Both the position numbers and the translations under genes were made by a program. The notes below the pieces were generated by a model. It was not told the DNA's origin and did no database searches. It was given only the letters and a program-made list of their open reading frames with translations. From assembly GCA_026770025.1 (NCBI GenBank), contig JAMXDE010000023.1:248001-312000 (forward strand): 64,000 nt of DNA, given 5' to 3'. Source of the stretch: Craspedostauros australis (taxonomy: Eukaryota; Bacillariophyta; Bacillariophyceae; Mastogloiales; Achnanthaceae). Of the stretch, positions 22,843-33,918 are shown one piece after another (the first letter of the stretch is position 1; the number at the start of each line of letters is the position of its first letter).

Positions 22843-22885
22843 AAATCCGCAAATGACTACATGAGAACCCTGAACGGGGTCTTAA
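22843..22885 (-). repeat. right terminal inverted repeat of the outer TTAA element
   Basis: Ends GGGGTCTTAA. Imperfect inverted match to 11689-11731. Confidence 0.65.
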
Positions 22886-25800
22886 GTGGAGACAATTTTG
22901 TGCAAGACTAAGTGACGACGTGCGCATCTCGCGGGCCCTGAAACTATCGGTACCGCACTTCGGGGATCGGAATCTGCACTTAGGGGAGAAAGCGGAGGAC
23001 GTCTTGGTTCAAGCGATGCATCCTATAGCCCACATCGAGAATACTTAGCGACATCACGGTGTCAATCTTGTTCGGACACTCACATGGGACTACAGAACAT
23101 TCGTGGACAGATGGAGTATAAATGTACCTGAGTTCCTCGTCCAGACGCTACCTTCGCCTTCGCCGTCGCCTCTTCACTGGCTGTTGGGCAGAACCATCCC
23201 ACAACCAGAAAGTGGTGTTTCCATACCTTACCATACCATACCACACCATACCATACTCGAATGCACTCCACCCAATGGACGTTCCATACTTGCGGAGAGT
23301 ACTGGCACCAGCGCGTCCGCGCATCATGTTCCTTGTTTTGGCGCAAACATTTGCGTGCGTGGAAGAGGGAGAGGGAGAGAGAGACAGAGTCAGCCTGATG
23401 TGCACACACGAGTCTGCACTTCCAAGATAGAGCAGAGCAAGCACGAGTATATAGGTTTGATAATGTCATCATAATCGTCATCGTCGCCACCATCGTCACC
23501 ACCATCGTTATCTCACTGCCACCGCCAGCACAACCAAAGGAGCAAATAATCGATGACACGGCTCGCCAGCCCTCTTCCGCGTGATCGTTTGTGTTTCAAG
23601 TTTGGACCTATTTCTCTTGGTTGCTGGCTCGTCTGGTGATGCGAGTCCGGAGAGAGCGGAGTGTGTGTCTGATGTTCGCCACATTGTGGTTCACATTGGT
23701 TGATCGTATTCCATTCTTGATCCATTCTTGGTCTACTCGTACCTTTCCGGGGGCCATGATCGATGTTGTTCATGTCTCAAATGAATTTGTATCGGTGGAC
23801 CGATGCTCTCTGGCGAGGTATTGTATTATTCTATTGTATTGCTGCAGCTTGTATGATGGAGCGTACCATACCCCACCGCGCATGACGTAGCCCATAAAGA
23901 TGCACGTCCTCCCCTCTCCTCTTCTCCAAAGGATCTACGTGGCCCCTCGTCTGCATGCGGGTTTGCAAACACGTCGACAACCAAGCAAATTCGTGCTGCC
24001 ATGCAGCGTACGATTACGACCTATTCTATTCTATTATACACCATACAAGATGATGAGAGTTCTGTCCAAGGTCTCGCCCAACGAAGATGGGATAGTCTCT
24101 GCCAATGCATTCACAACATGTTACACTTTACATCATATTATACTCTGCTCTGCTCTGCTCCTCACGATTTCTGGAGTTCGATTTTGTTGTTTGGATGCCT
24201 CTGTGGGTGGGTGTGTGGGTGGCTTGGCGGCACGCAACTCCACGCGAACACAAAACAACAAAACATGCCCACAACGCAATGAACATTTGCTGACCACACC
24301 TCTCTGCCATCGATTGGCTCTTCACAGCGAAGGTGATAGAGTCAGAGCAACTTGTTGGCGAAGCGCTAAATTGAGCTGATTTACACTTGGGTGCATTGAC
24401 GACATTTCTACCTGCCAATAGTGCTCGTGGAGAGCTCTGTGTTTATGGTTTGCATCATGTCTGAGAAACGCGAGTGAACAAGTTGTCCGCAACGCAGTAC
24501 AGGAGAACCGTCCATTGATACTCGACTATTCCTCCAGCGCGTCGACAATTGATTGTTGGTAATAGCTTCAGAAACGCACATGTTGCGAAATCGCATCGGG
24601 AGAGTTCATGGGGAGTGATACCGATGTGTGTCTGGAGCTGCCCTCCACAGCCTCGCATCAACCAAGCAGATGGCGACGGCCACATGCGCGATAACGCAAC
24701 AGCAGTATGCACCGTATGGCCGTCCAAGCACTGGCCAGCGATGTCGTAACTTCTGCGCGCAAACACCACACCGCATTGGAGGTAAGCCAGTGGTTGCGGC
24801 TGTTTGGGAGCGGAATAGAGCATTGTCATCAGCGGACGTGCGCTGCCAACGAGCGAGGGTACGTGCATGCATTGCTGCTCGTCAGCGGAGTGATTCGGTA
24901 TCCAACACTCCCAAGGAGAAGAAGATCCTTCCGCGATGAACGAGCATCGGGTAGACGTGCACAGAGGGCAGCGAAGCTCGCCACATGCAAGTGTTTGGGC
25001 CATTTCATCCATGCGCCTTGGCGCACTCGGAATGGACGAGCTGCGTATGCAAGACACACATAGCACCGATACTCGCGCAAGTAACTGTCGAGCTGAGCGC
25101 GCCTCAGAGCAGTTCGCACTTGTGCGGCTACGAGTTTCTTCGACCCATCATTTGTCGGTCATACTTGTGCTCGATCGAAATCCTTTCTGCGTGCGGGGCA
25201 TCCAACTGTGCTGTTGTTGGATAACAGCATCCTCGGTTGTGCTAGTGCAAACATCCATGTTCGTCAAATTACTTTGGACTGATCGTGGACCACGTGCCAA
25301 AAGGAGTGTCCTCAGTGCGACCGCCCCTGGTCTCATCTTGTTCATGTTGACGCTGTGTCTCGGTCGTATGGACCCCTCGGCGACAATCCGAGATTGCGGC
25401 AGACTCGCACGTATGGTACCTTGCAATACTGATCGCCGCCTCCGACAAAGAAGGAGCGATGCCCAAATCACCACAGGTCACACTCGTCGTACCTTTGTGG
25501 CATGGCCACTCTCTAGGACAGCATTGCACGCAATGGCCGTGTGCTCCAACATCCATGCTTGTACTCGCACGAAGACCTGTTCATGTATGTACCAATGGAG
25601 CGGCAATGCCCGGAGATCGTCCGCGTACAGTGGATCACATGAGAACGTCGAACTCACGCTGAGATCTGCACAATCTAAACCTTCGCCTTCGTGTGATGCG
25701 CGTCGCTTCGAGCGAATTACTGCACTGTCATGCATTGCGGGTCTTACTACTAGTCGTACACAGCTCGTGCCACACGTTCTCGTATGATCTGCGATAGCTC

Positions 25801-28800
25801 CAGCACAATCTGAATTGCTCGAGAGCAGAGAGAAGCGCACAGATGGGGAGAGCCGTCAAACCCAACAACAGTCTACCAAGATTCATCGGTACTCGTGGAG
25901 GGGAGGGGGTGGAGCTCCTTGTCATTCCGGTGGCCTTCCACTCGGCATACGCGTGCTGGCCAGTCACGTCGATCGTTGACAATCTCCAACAGTTGTTGCG
26001 CCGTCGACGACATGAGTTCGGCTGGCAGGGAGGCCGAGCTGCGTTGTGAAGGTGATCGGCTTGCCTTCATGCGACGATTACGATTACCCCGTGCGTGAGG
26101 AGCTGTGTGCCATGTGGTAAGTATGTACTGATATGCACGTCATGTCGATCTGGATCAACCTTGTGGTCTTGCATTCGTGGTGGCAACAAGACCTACCCGA
26201 AGGCCTCCTTAATGTAGCCGTCTCTGTTTTCACATAGAATCATGTCAAGAATTAATCATTCGCAAACTCGTTTGGGTCCCATTGCGCGCCATTTTATCTG
26301 TCCATCGTACCTGGTCCCAGCCAGCCAGCCAGCGAGGCTGCGGATGCGGATTCTCTCCCTGTTGGTACGACCTCTCCCTTGCTTCTCTGTCTGCCTCTGC
26401 TCACTTTTTGATGCAACTTGTTCGTTGCGAACGCAATTGATAAACACAACCAAGATACTCACGGGATGAGACGAGATTAAACGTAGCTCGTGCAATCGAC
26501 CAAGCTATTCGGCGGCAAGTGTCGACGTTCTGTGCGACGGAAGCCACGGACACCGTCCTTCAAGCTTTCCAACTTATGAGGACAGTCGTAGGTAGCGTGT
26601 TGGCTCGGCTGTTTGCATCACCTTGTGCGGGCGAAACATTCCCGCTTTGGCCAGCGATCATCATCATCTCGATCTTGCAAATCCGAGAGGGAGAGAGAAG
26701 CAACTCCTCGCGGAGACAATCTGTCACATACATGCAACGAGCATGCGTGTGCTGAGACGACCATCTCGGCACAGGTCGCATCACGATGTGAACACTAAAA
26801 CGGCAAAAGCTCCTTGGGGAAGCGCCATCACCATCACCACCAGCATCATGATCATGATCGTGATCATGTGGTCAGCATCAACAACATCAGGAACAACAAG
26901 AACCACATGAAGGGCCGCAGCAGGAACCGCATCAGAAACTACCACGCCGATGAGTGGCTGCAGGACACGGACCGGAGGTGGGGAACCTGCCTAGAAGAGA
27001 GACTCACAGGTACGAGGTAGGTGAAGGGGGTACTTGTGGGGGACTACGAGCTACGTCGGCGCAAGATGCTCTCTCAGAGCAGAGAGAACGTCCAACCCGA
27101 ATACTCTGCCGCTGTCAACTGTAACCACAGCTGCAACAGAAACAGTGATAGCAGTACCAACTGCGACTACCTTGTCCTCCTGCGCGCACTCCCACAAGCG
27201 CTGCAGCTCAAGTGAGTTGTATACATGCACTCTTGTATCTGCCAGGAGCATCAACGGTATCAAAACTGATCAAAACGCAGGAGCAATGCACGAACACCAC
27301 CAAACATTGAGGTGATACAATCCCCTTATCAACGCAACGAATTGCAATAGTCTTGCCCAAGACTGCCGTTGACATGCCCAGGGATCACCTTACATAACAA
27401 CTAAGAATGAGTTGATCGTGACAGCTCGTGATTTCATATCAAACATGTACTATAGCGGCTCGCACCTCATCCGCTTACCGCAAGTGGTGGTACACACGCA
27501 AGCCGCCTCTATCGGCTCAAGTCTGGGTGAACAGTGCTTTATCGAGGCCCACCATGGCGCATCTCCACATGATCGCACCAAAGTGCAAGATTTGTGGAGA
27601 AGAGCCCAGAATGATCTCTTTTCTGCGCGAGTGCGAGTACAATCGAGTAATAGCTCCTAAACTGCTCCAGCAGAGGAGAAGCCAAGCTCGTCTCCCAGGC
27701 TTTCCGCTTCCCGATGTTGCTGCAAACTCTCTTTTGGGACAGTCTTATTGCGCCATCCATCTCACGCGCTATCATGAGCCATGATAGCGGATGAGTCGCC
27801 GCCTTTCTTCTCTCGCATCGGAACGGCTTCCATTCTGTAATCTTGGGATGTGGGAATGAAGTTCAGTTGGGTCTGCCACACCAGCTTAGAATATGCCAAC
27901 CCGTAGTACTCGTACGACTAGAGTACAGATTCCCAACCAACCAATGTCCGTCAGAAGCGACGATCCTGAGCCAAAGCAAGTTCCGTCCACGCCGTCCTCA
28001 TCTCCCTCTTCAGACACGTAGATGCGATCGAACCAAATAGTTCTTCGAACTCCCGCTTCTGTCGGTTTGACTGATTCTTAGTACAGTGCTGGGCTCTTTC
28101 GTTGTGTGGCGTTGCCCAGCGACCACAAAGACGCCGATTTCTGCCTCCAAAGCAATGAGGCTGATGACTCTCCATGATGCGGTTACGATCAGAACGTTCT
28201 CGGGGTAGAGAATGTAGTGGCATCAGGAGCCGCTGTTATTCCCATCGACTCCTACATGCTCCCAGAATCCGAACATGCTGACCCCCTTGTCCAACGTCAT
28301 CACGCTTCGACCTACTGGTACCTGTCTGAGCAGAATTGCCACAGACCAACTGATCCAGAAGGGCAGCGATGCTATTGGCGCTGCTTTGAAAGCTGTGCGA
28401 AACGCTGTGGCATCCTCGCTTTACTCGTACCTGTGCAACCTGCGGATCTAAAAAGCCACTGGGAGGACATCTTGTGCAACAAGCGTAGTGGGCTTGATTC
28501 TTGCAGAAACGGACAAAGCTTTCAGAGATCATCATCCGATGAGAAGCAGACAGTACGGGTAGAGAAGAAGGAGAAGAAGGAGAAGAGTTGACAAAATGGA
28601 AAGGGAGAGGGTAGTCCTCATGCATACCCGCACATACCTGGAGTCGTGCGACCTCTGGCTCGTACCCATAGGTACATCAGAGAACATCACAGCACACCAC
28701 AACACCACAACATCGCAGGATCCTCCTCATGCGCACTTGCGCGCACAGGAGGAAGTCGTTGACGATTGAAGATTCACGAGGTGATGACGATACCGGACAT

Positions 28801-29464
28801 ACATGCTATACTCGGGCCTGAACATGCAGTACACGTTTTTCAGAAGGCGCAGCTTTGTGCTCTTTGCTTGGGCCAAGAAAGCTGGAAATCGTGCCTCTCG
28901 TTTGTCTCTGTGCATGCAGAACTGCTGATCCGGTTCATGATCTTCAGATGCACGTGTTCATGTATTGGAGCAGAGCGCGAGCCACTTACCACACACAAGA
29001 ACTACACTCGTATTCCGGAAAGTAATATCAAATTGTGGTCGATTGGGGTGTAAATGTCGGTATCTTACCATCAGGAGGGCGCCCCGCCTCCTCCGTTTTC
29101 TAATGCTTCTCCTTCGCCCCGGATGTTGGTATCCCTGGAGCAATCGAACAGGGCGCAATGTATAATTTAACACATATAGTGCGGATGAGGATGCTGTGTG
29201 GCACATATAGTAGGCCGTAGTGTTCCATGTTTCTCTGCTCATTGCCGCTATGCAAAGTATGATACTCTGCAGATGATCGCATAGGTACATACGTACTTCC
29301 GGAGTGTGTGTGTGTAAAAGCTCGGAGAACAAGTGCACCCCGTTGCCACCAAGCCAAGGGGAGAATGTGCGCCATGGTAGGTACTTGTACGTATGGTTCT
29401 ATGCGAGCCAGTATGATGGCTCGCTGGGGTCTCATCCAACCGACTCAGGGAATCTCCAGCACCT
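22886..29464. other. gene-free stretch (6.6 kb)
   Basis: No gene could be supported on either strand. Visible content: an ACCATACCATACC repeat at about 23222-23258, a GTCATCGTC/GCCACC tract at about 23480-23515, GT/GG-rich DNA near 24200-24230, and a His-codon (CATCAC) run near 26830. Open frames of 200-280 codons at 24455-25787 have Cys/Arg/Ser-rich, random-looking translations. 29046-29464 is the 3' flank of the next gene. Confidence 0.45.
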
Positions 29465-32400
29465 TCAGTGCGCTGCCGCCTCTTCGCTCTCCGTGGATTT
29501 CTCGGCCAGCCGGTAGATGTACTCCGGGATCGGCATCTCATCCTGCGCCGCGTAGGATGCCACCGATCTCAACGACACCGTGTACAGCAATGGCAGTTCC
29601 TCCCCGTAGATCTCCTCGGCCTTCTCGATCAGCGTGAAGTCCAGGATGGTGGCCGCGAGGCTGGGGCAATGCAGGAAGGAATCGGTGAAGGCGTCGTACC
29701 AGCGCAGGGTGTATGCCGATGATTTCACCGCTGCCTCGCGGAAGCAATCGGCCACCTCGTCGTCCATGATGTCCTCCAGCTCCTTCTCCTCCACGTCGAG
29801 GATCATCTTGTTGATCTCGTTGAGAACCAAGCGATCGCGGTCGATCCGAGTGGTCTTTGACGACATTGGCATCACCTCGACGTCGTCCTTCGCGTCGCTC
29901 TCCTTGACATCTTGATCGTCCTTGTTCTCGATAGTCTCGTCTGGGATGCTGCTGCTGCCGTTCTGTGTGTTGCTGCTGCTGCTGTCGCTGCTGCTGCTGT
30001 TGCTATTGCTGTTGCTGTTGCCAGCATCCATGTCGATGGCAGCACCAGTATCCACACCGTCCTGCTCGACGTGATTGCCGGCGTTGTCGCCGATGCCATC
30101 CTCGTCGTCGGCATTGCCAGTGTCTGCAGCGGTGCTGCTGGGCGGATCTGGTTGGCTCTGATTTCGCGGTCGCTGGTCTTGGAGCTGTTGCCACGAATGC
30201 TTGATACTGCAGGATTTCGCGATCGGTGCATCCGGGTCCTTCTTGGGCCTGGCCCTGCTGCGGCGCTTCTTGGTTTTCTGCGCCGTCATCGTTTTCGTTT
30301 GTGCGGGCTGGTTCGTGTGTGCGTCGTCGTGCAGTTGCGAATCCTGCACGCCATCGACACCCGTTTCACGTTGCTTCTGCCCCTGTCGCGTGGACGGATG
30401 GGGCTCGGTCGCAGTAGCCAAGGCGGAATTGGACGACGAAGACAGAGGCGGCGGATTCAGTTGCATGAGATCCATCAGGTTGCCACCGACGTCATTGCCA
30501 TCGCCGTGTTGACCGCCGTTGCCACGAGCCCGAACCGATGACTTCTTGGTCTTGGTGGGAGTGAAATGATCGAGCTGCCTGCTACGGCGGCCAGTGGTGA
30601 ACCTCCGCTTGGGGAACTTCAGCTCGTCGCTGGTTTCGTCATCGGGTTTGTTCTTGCGTTCGTCGCCTGCCTTGCCGTAATTCGTGCCGGCCTTAGCTGG
30701 CGATCTGATCTTGCGCGATGCAGCGCTGTCTTCGTTCGCCTTGATTTGACGTTCGAAGATGCTGCATTGATTCAAAATGTTGCGTCGTGGGGATCGTGTC
30801 TTTGGCACGTCAGCCTGCGGCCGCTTGTAGGAAACGTCCTCCGCCTTCTCTTGTACTGATTGCGGAGGTGCATCGTCTCCATGGAACGACGGCTTAATGG
30901 TTGCACTCATCTTGGCAGTGTCGCTTTCCTGGGAAGCCAGTGGTGCTGTATTGACGTTGCTTCGTGCGGATGACGATGCGATAGGCAATCTCTCCTTCGG
31001 ACTTGCTGTGGGGACATCGTGGGCACCACCCTCATTTCGCGGTGGAGTGCGCGTGAGCGGAGGCGTGCCAGAACGCACTGTCGGTTTTCGCTTTGGCGAT
31101 CGACCGCCGCTGCTGTTCCTCCTGCTTGCCTTTTTGTTGGCCCCGGCGCTTCTGCTGCGTCGCTGCGACTTCTTGCTCTTCTTGCGTCGTGTGCGTTCCG
31201 GTGATGGCGTCCGGTCCACAATCTGATCACTCGATTTCTTGGTCCTGGGGAGCGGCGAGTCGTCAAGGGCCGGCAGGATGATATCCCGCTTTGGATTGGG
31301 TGTTGCTGCGCCCTTTGGCGTCGACGATCGTCGCTTTGACGATTTGTCCGTCTTGGTGGAAGCCTGGGCCTTGTCGGTGCGCTTCTTTTTGGTGCTGTCA
31401 GCGGCGGCGTGAGCAGCGGCGGTGCTGTCCTTGTTGGCGGCAGCAGCGCCATCATCGGTAGTGCTATGAGCCCCAGAAGTACCGGCAGGAATAGCAACAT
31501 CCTCAGATTTTGCAGCGACAGCGTCGGCAGATTCGGCATCTGCGCCCTGCAAGTCGGAGCGATACACCTTGGGGGGTGGTGGAAGATCACCGTACTTGGA
31601 TCCGTCGCTGTTGGCGTCTTTCTCTCTGTTCTTGCGGTCTGCGTCTCCGCCTGGCGAGGAGGACGCGGCGGGTTTGGGCGAACGCGTGGGCTGTTGGGAG
31701 GGTGGACTGTTGGCACTGCCGTCGTTTTTGCTTGTGACGCTGGTCCGTTTCTTCGCTGCATGCTGCTTGTGTTTGGCATCCGGCGGACTGTGGGAAATGA
31801 TGAAACCGACGAATCGATGCGAGCTGCTGGTGGTCTCACTGGTGCTCCCCGGGTGTTGGTCGGGATGGAGATACTCTTCCTCGGCTGCCAGACTATGGAG
31901 GATGGCGGACGCGCTGACTTTGCGCTTGGCATCTTCGCTGGATGCATCCTGGGTTGCGGCCGCGGCTGCGGCTGCATCGTCGCTGGTCTTCGTGCGTTCC
32001 TTCTTGCGTTGCTCCTTGATGCGCATCTTCCTCTTGATCATGGTGGGGCTTGCGTACATGTTGAGCCGATCCACGGCCGTCTCATGCGGCAACGACGTGG
32101 TCGATTGCAGGCTGCGGTTCCTGCGCGGATGCTTGGAGCGATCTCGTGCTTGGGCATCATCCTCCTTGTGGGACGATGACTTGTGCAAGACATGGATGGC
32201 ATTCGTCGTGGCCTGCAGCGACGTCTTGCGCCACTTCATGGGATGCACGGCCGCCGACTTGTCGGACATGCGTGCCGCCCTTGGGCTCACGAGGATGTCG
32301 ACCATGGAGGCGCTGGTGAAATCTGCATTCTTGCTCGTCGGCGAAGACGGAGCAGACTTGCGTGACGACACGGACCCCGCCGTCGTGCTATGCCGCCGCC

Positions 32401-32800
32401 GCGAACGAGGTCGCAACGATTCCTTGACGGACTTCGGCGACAGAGCGCCTTCGCCGTTGAAGCTCATGCCGGCATCCTTCGCCACGGTCTTGCTCCTCTC
32501 CTTGTGCACATTGGGATCGTCAAGGCCTTCCTTGCCACCATCGTCTTCGTCGTAGAGAAAGTCCAGCGCCGAGAGGCTGTTGTGATGCGCATTGTCGCGC
32601 GTGGCATGACGCCGAGATCCCTTGCTGATGCTGCTGCTCCTGCGCTTGCTGGCAGTGTCCGGGACATCGCGCGAGGCCCATTTCCCGAGCAGATCACGGA
32701 AATTGTTCTTCTTGCGGCTGGGTGGTGGCGGTGTGGTGCTGCGCTTGTCATTGCTGCGCGCATCTTGCGGTGCCATCGGTTCCATCATGGTGCCGCTCAT
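29465..32800 (-). CDS. large basic, mostly disordered protein with a conserved-looking C-terminal helical segment
   Basis: 1111 residues from the first ATG at 32800. The frame extends to 32971 only with a GTG. No known family is recognised. Most of the protein is Ser/Lys/Arg/Asp-rich low complexity with many R-R-R-S-S, K-K-S and S-P-x-R motifs, several possible nuclear signals, and poly-Ala, poly-Gln-like and poly-Ser tracts. The last 110 residues or so differ. They are balanced and helix-prone (L-V-L-N-E-I-N-K-M-I-L-D, D-E-V-A-D-C-F-R-E-A, W-Y-D-A-F-T-D-S-F, P-E-Y-I-Y-R-L-A-E-K) and look like a folded domain. A nuclear or cytoskeletal scaffold role is possible but is inference. It is divergent from the topoisomerase gene, across a 1.1 kb spacer. 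Confidence 0.75.
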   Translation of the reverse strand: MSGTMMEPMAPQDARSNDKRSTTPPPPSRKKNNFRDLLGKWASRDVPDTASKRRSSSISKGSRRHATRDNAHHNSLSALDFLYDEDDGGKEGLDDPNVHKERSKTVAKDAGMSFNGEGALSPKSVKESLRPRSRRRHSTTAGSVSSRKSAPSSPTSKNADFTSASMVDILVSPRAARMSDKSAAVHPMKWRKTSLQATTNAIHVLHKSSSHKEDDAQARDRSKHPRRNRSLQSTTSLPHETAVDRLNMYASPTMIKRKMRIKEQRKKERTKTSDDAAAAAAATQDASSEDAKRKVSASAILHSLAAEEEYLHPDQHPGSTSETTSSSHRFVGFIISHSPPDAKHKQHAAKKRTSVTSKNDGSANSPPSQQPTRSPKPAASSSPGGDADRKNREKDANSDGSKYGDLPPPPKVYRSDLQGADAESADAVAAKSEDVAIPAGTSGAHSTTDDGAAAANKDSTAAAHAAADSTKKKRTDKAQASTKTDKSSKRRSSTPKGAATPNPKRDIILPALDDSPLPRTKKSSDQIVDRTPSPERTRRKKSKKSQRRSRSAGANKKASRRNSSGGRSPKRKPTVRSGTPPLTRTPPRNEGGAHDVPTASPKERLPIASSSARSNVNTAPLASQESDTAKMSATIKPSFHGDDAPPQSVQEKAEDVSYKRPQADVPKTRSPRRNILNQCSIFERQIKANEDSAASRKIRSPAKAGTNYGKAGDERKNKPDDETSDELKFPKRRFTTGRRSRQLDHFTPTKTKKSSVRARGNGGQHGDGNDVGGNLMDLMQLNPPPLSSSSNSALATATEPHPSTRQGQKQRETGVDGVQDSQLHDDAHTNQPAQTKTMTAQKTKKRRSRARPKKDPDAPIAKSCSIKHSWQQLQDQRPRNQSQPDPPSSTAADTGNADDEDGIGDNAGNHVEQDGVDTGAAIDMDAGNSNSNSNSSSSDSSSSNTQNGSSSIPDETIENKDDQDVKESDAKDDVEVMPMSSKTTRIDRDRLVLNEINKMILDVEEKELEDIMDDEVADCFREAAVKSSAYTLRWYDAFTDSFLHCPSLAATILDFTLIEKAEEIYGEELPLLYTVSLRSVASYAAQDEMPIPEYIYRLAEKSTESEEAAAH

Positions 32801-33140
32801 TTGATGGAGTTCGGGACTTTTGATGTTGATGAACAGGTTGTGTGGGAAAGGTGCTCCAATGTGCGCGTTTTGTGGGAAGTGGTTCGTCGCAGACTGAAAT
32901 GTGCGGTTGTGGTTGTCAGAACTTGCATGATGAATGAGTTGTGACGGGTGTGTCCTCTTCGAGGATCTCACAATACGTTTCTCTGCAGAGTTGTGATACT
33001 CCGCCCTGACCTGTCTCTTGTGTGTGATCCTTCGCGCTTTCGCGCGCGCGAGTGTTCAACCAGGATCATGTTGACCGAAGGCAGAGCATCAACGGCATCA
33101 ACGACATCAACGACATCAGCACAGCCCATGCATCCACCAC

Positions 33141-33175
<35 letters not shown>

Positions 33176-33918
33176 CCGTTCCTGTTGTCCCCAACCACCC
33201 ACACACCACACACACCGTGCTCGCGTTCGCTTCTGGAACGGAAATGCGGCGACAGTTCCCACATCACGAATCACAACAATTGGAAATAATGAGAACGCAG
33301 CCCCCTTCGATTCACGAACCAGCCTCTGCGCTCTAAGTGGGCGCGTTGCTTTCAATCGTGTTGACACCCACTGCGTCTTGGGTGGATACACCGCCGCAAC
33401 TGCCCACATGCCCACCATGAGACGGATGGATGAATTGGTGAATCATCGACACATTCCTCCTAACGATCCGCGATGTCCATGTACCCGATGCTTTGTGTCC
33501 TTGTCGTCTCCATCCAACGCAGTTCGTTGCTTGCCGAGGATACCTTTTTCTTGTTGTGCCTGGTGAGAGGGACTGCATCAGTCCAGCGAAAGATCCGTTT
33601 TGGCGCGAACCGTTACAATCGATTCAATCGACCACAACCGAAAACACCAAGATGCGATGAAACGGCGAAAACCTGGAAATCGTTGGCGCCAAACAAGACG
33701 ACCAACAAACAAACAAACACCATTCCGCATGAATTCTCTCTGTGTGTGCACAAGTGTGATCGATCATAGTTCGAATAGTAGAATACATGAACCATATTAT
33801 TGTAGAATAGTAATCTCATACCCATAGATCGTCCGTCAGCGAACAAGATCACAACAAGCACGGAGACAGAGACAAGGAGAAACCTGATTGAATCGCCATA
33901 GGACAGCCCCCGAACGAC
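32801..33918. promoter_or_regulatory. 1.1 kb divergent intergenic region
   Basis: Lies between the start of the minus-strand disordered protein and the plus-strand topoisomerase VI B gene, so it should hold both promoters. It contains a (GAT)n microsatellite at about 33142-33175. No TATA-like element or known operator could be assigned. Confidence 0.5.
33142..33175. repeat. (GAT)n microsatellite
   Basis: Eleven uninterrupted GAT units in the divergent spacer. Confidence 0.9.

Larger units (their letters stand above)
11689..22885. mobile_element. outer TTAA-flanked terminal-inverted-repeat element, interrupted by copia
   Basis: The left end reads TTAAGACCCC at 11689. The right end reads GGGGTCTTAA, ending at 22885. 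Aligned as inverted repeats, the first 43 bases of the two ends match at about 33 positions: TTAAGACCCC, TTCAG, TGTAGT and TGCGGATTT fall at the same spacing. A further shared TAGATCAT lies just inside. TTAA at both outer edges fits a piggyBac-type target duplication. Once copia and one ATTGA are removed, only about 1.4 kb of element is left, with no recognisable transposase. It is therefore probably a non-autonomous element, older than the copia inserted into it. Superfamily assignment rests on TTAA alone and is tentative. Confidence 0.6.

Noticed and set aside
24936-25787. 283-codon open frame on the plus strand, with a 203-codon minus frame overlapping part of it
   Set aside because: Both translations are Cys/Arg/Ser-rich without recognisable motifs or a plausible domain. 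Not enough to call a gene.
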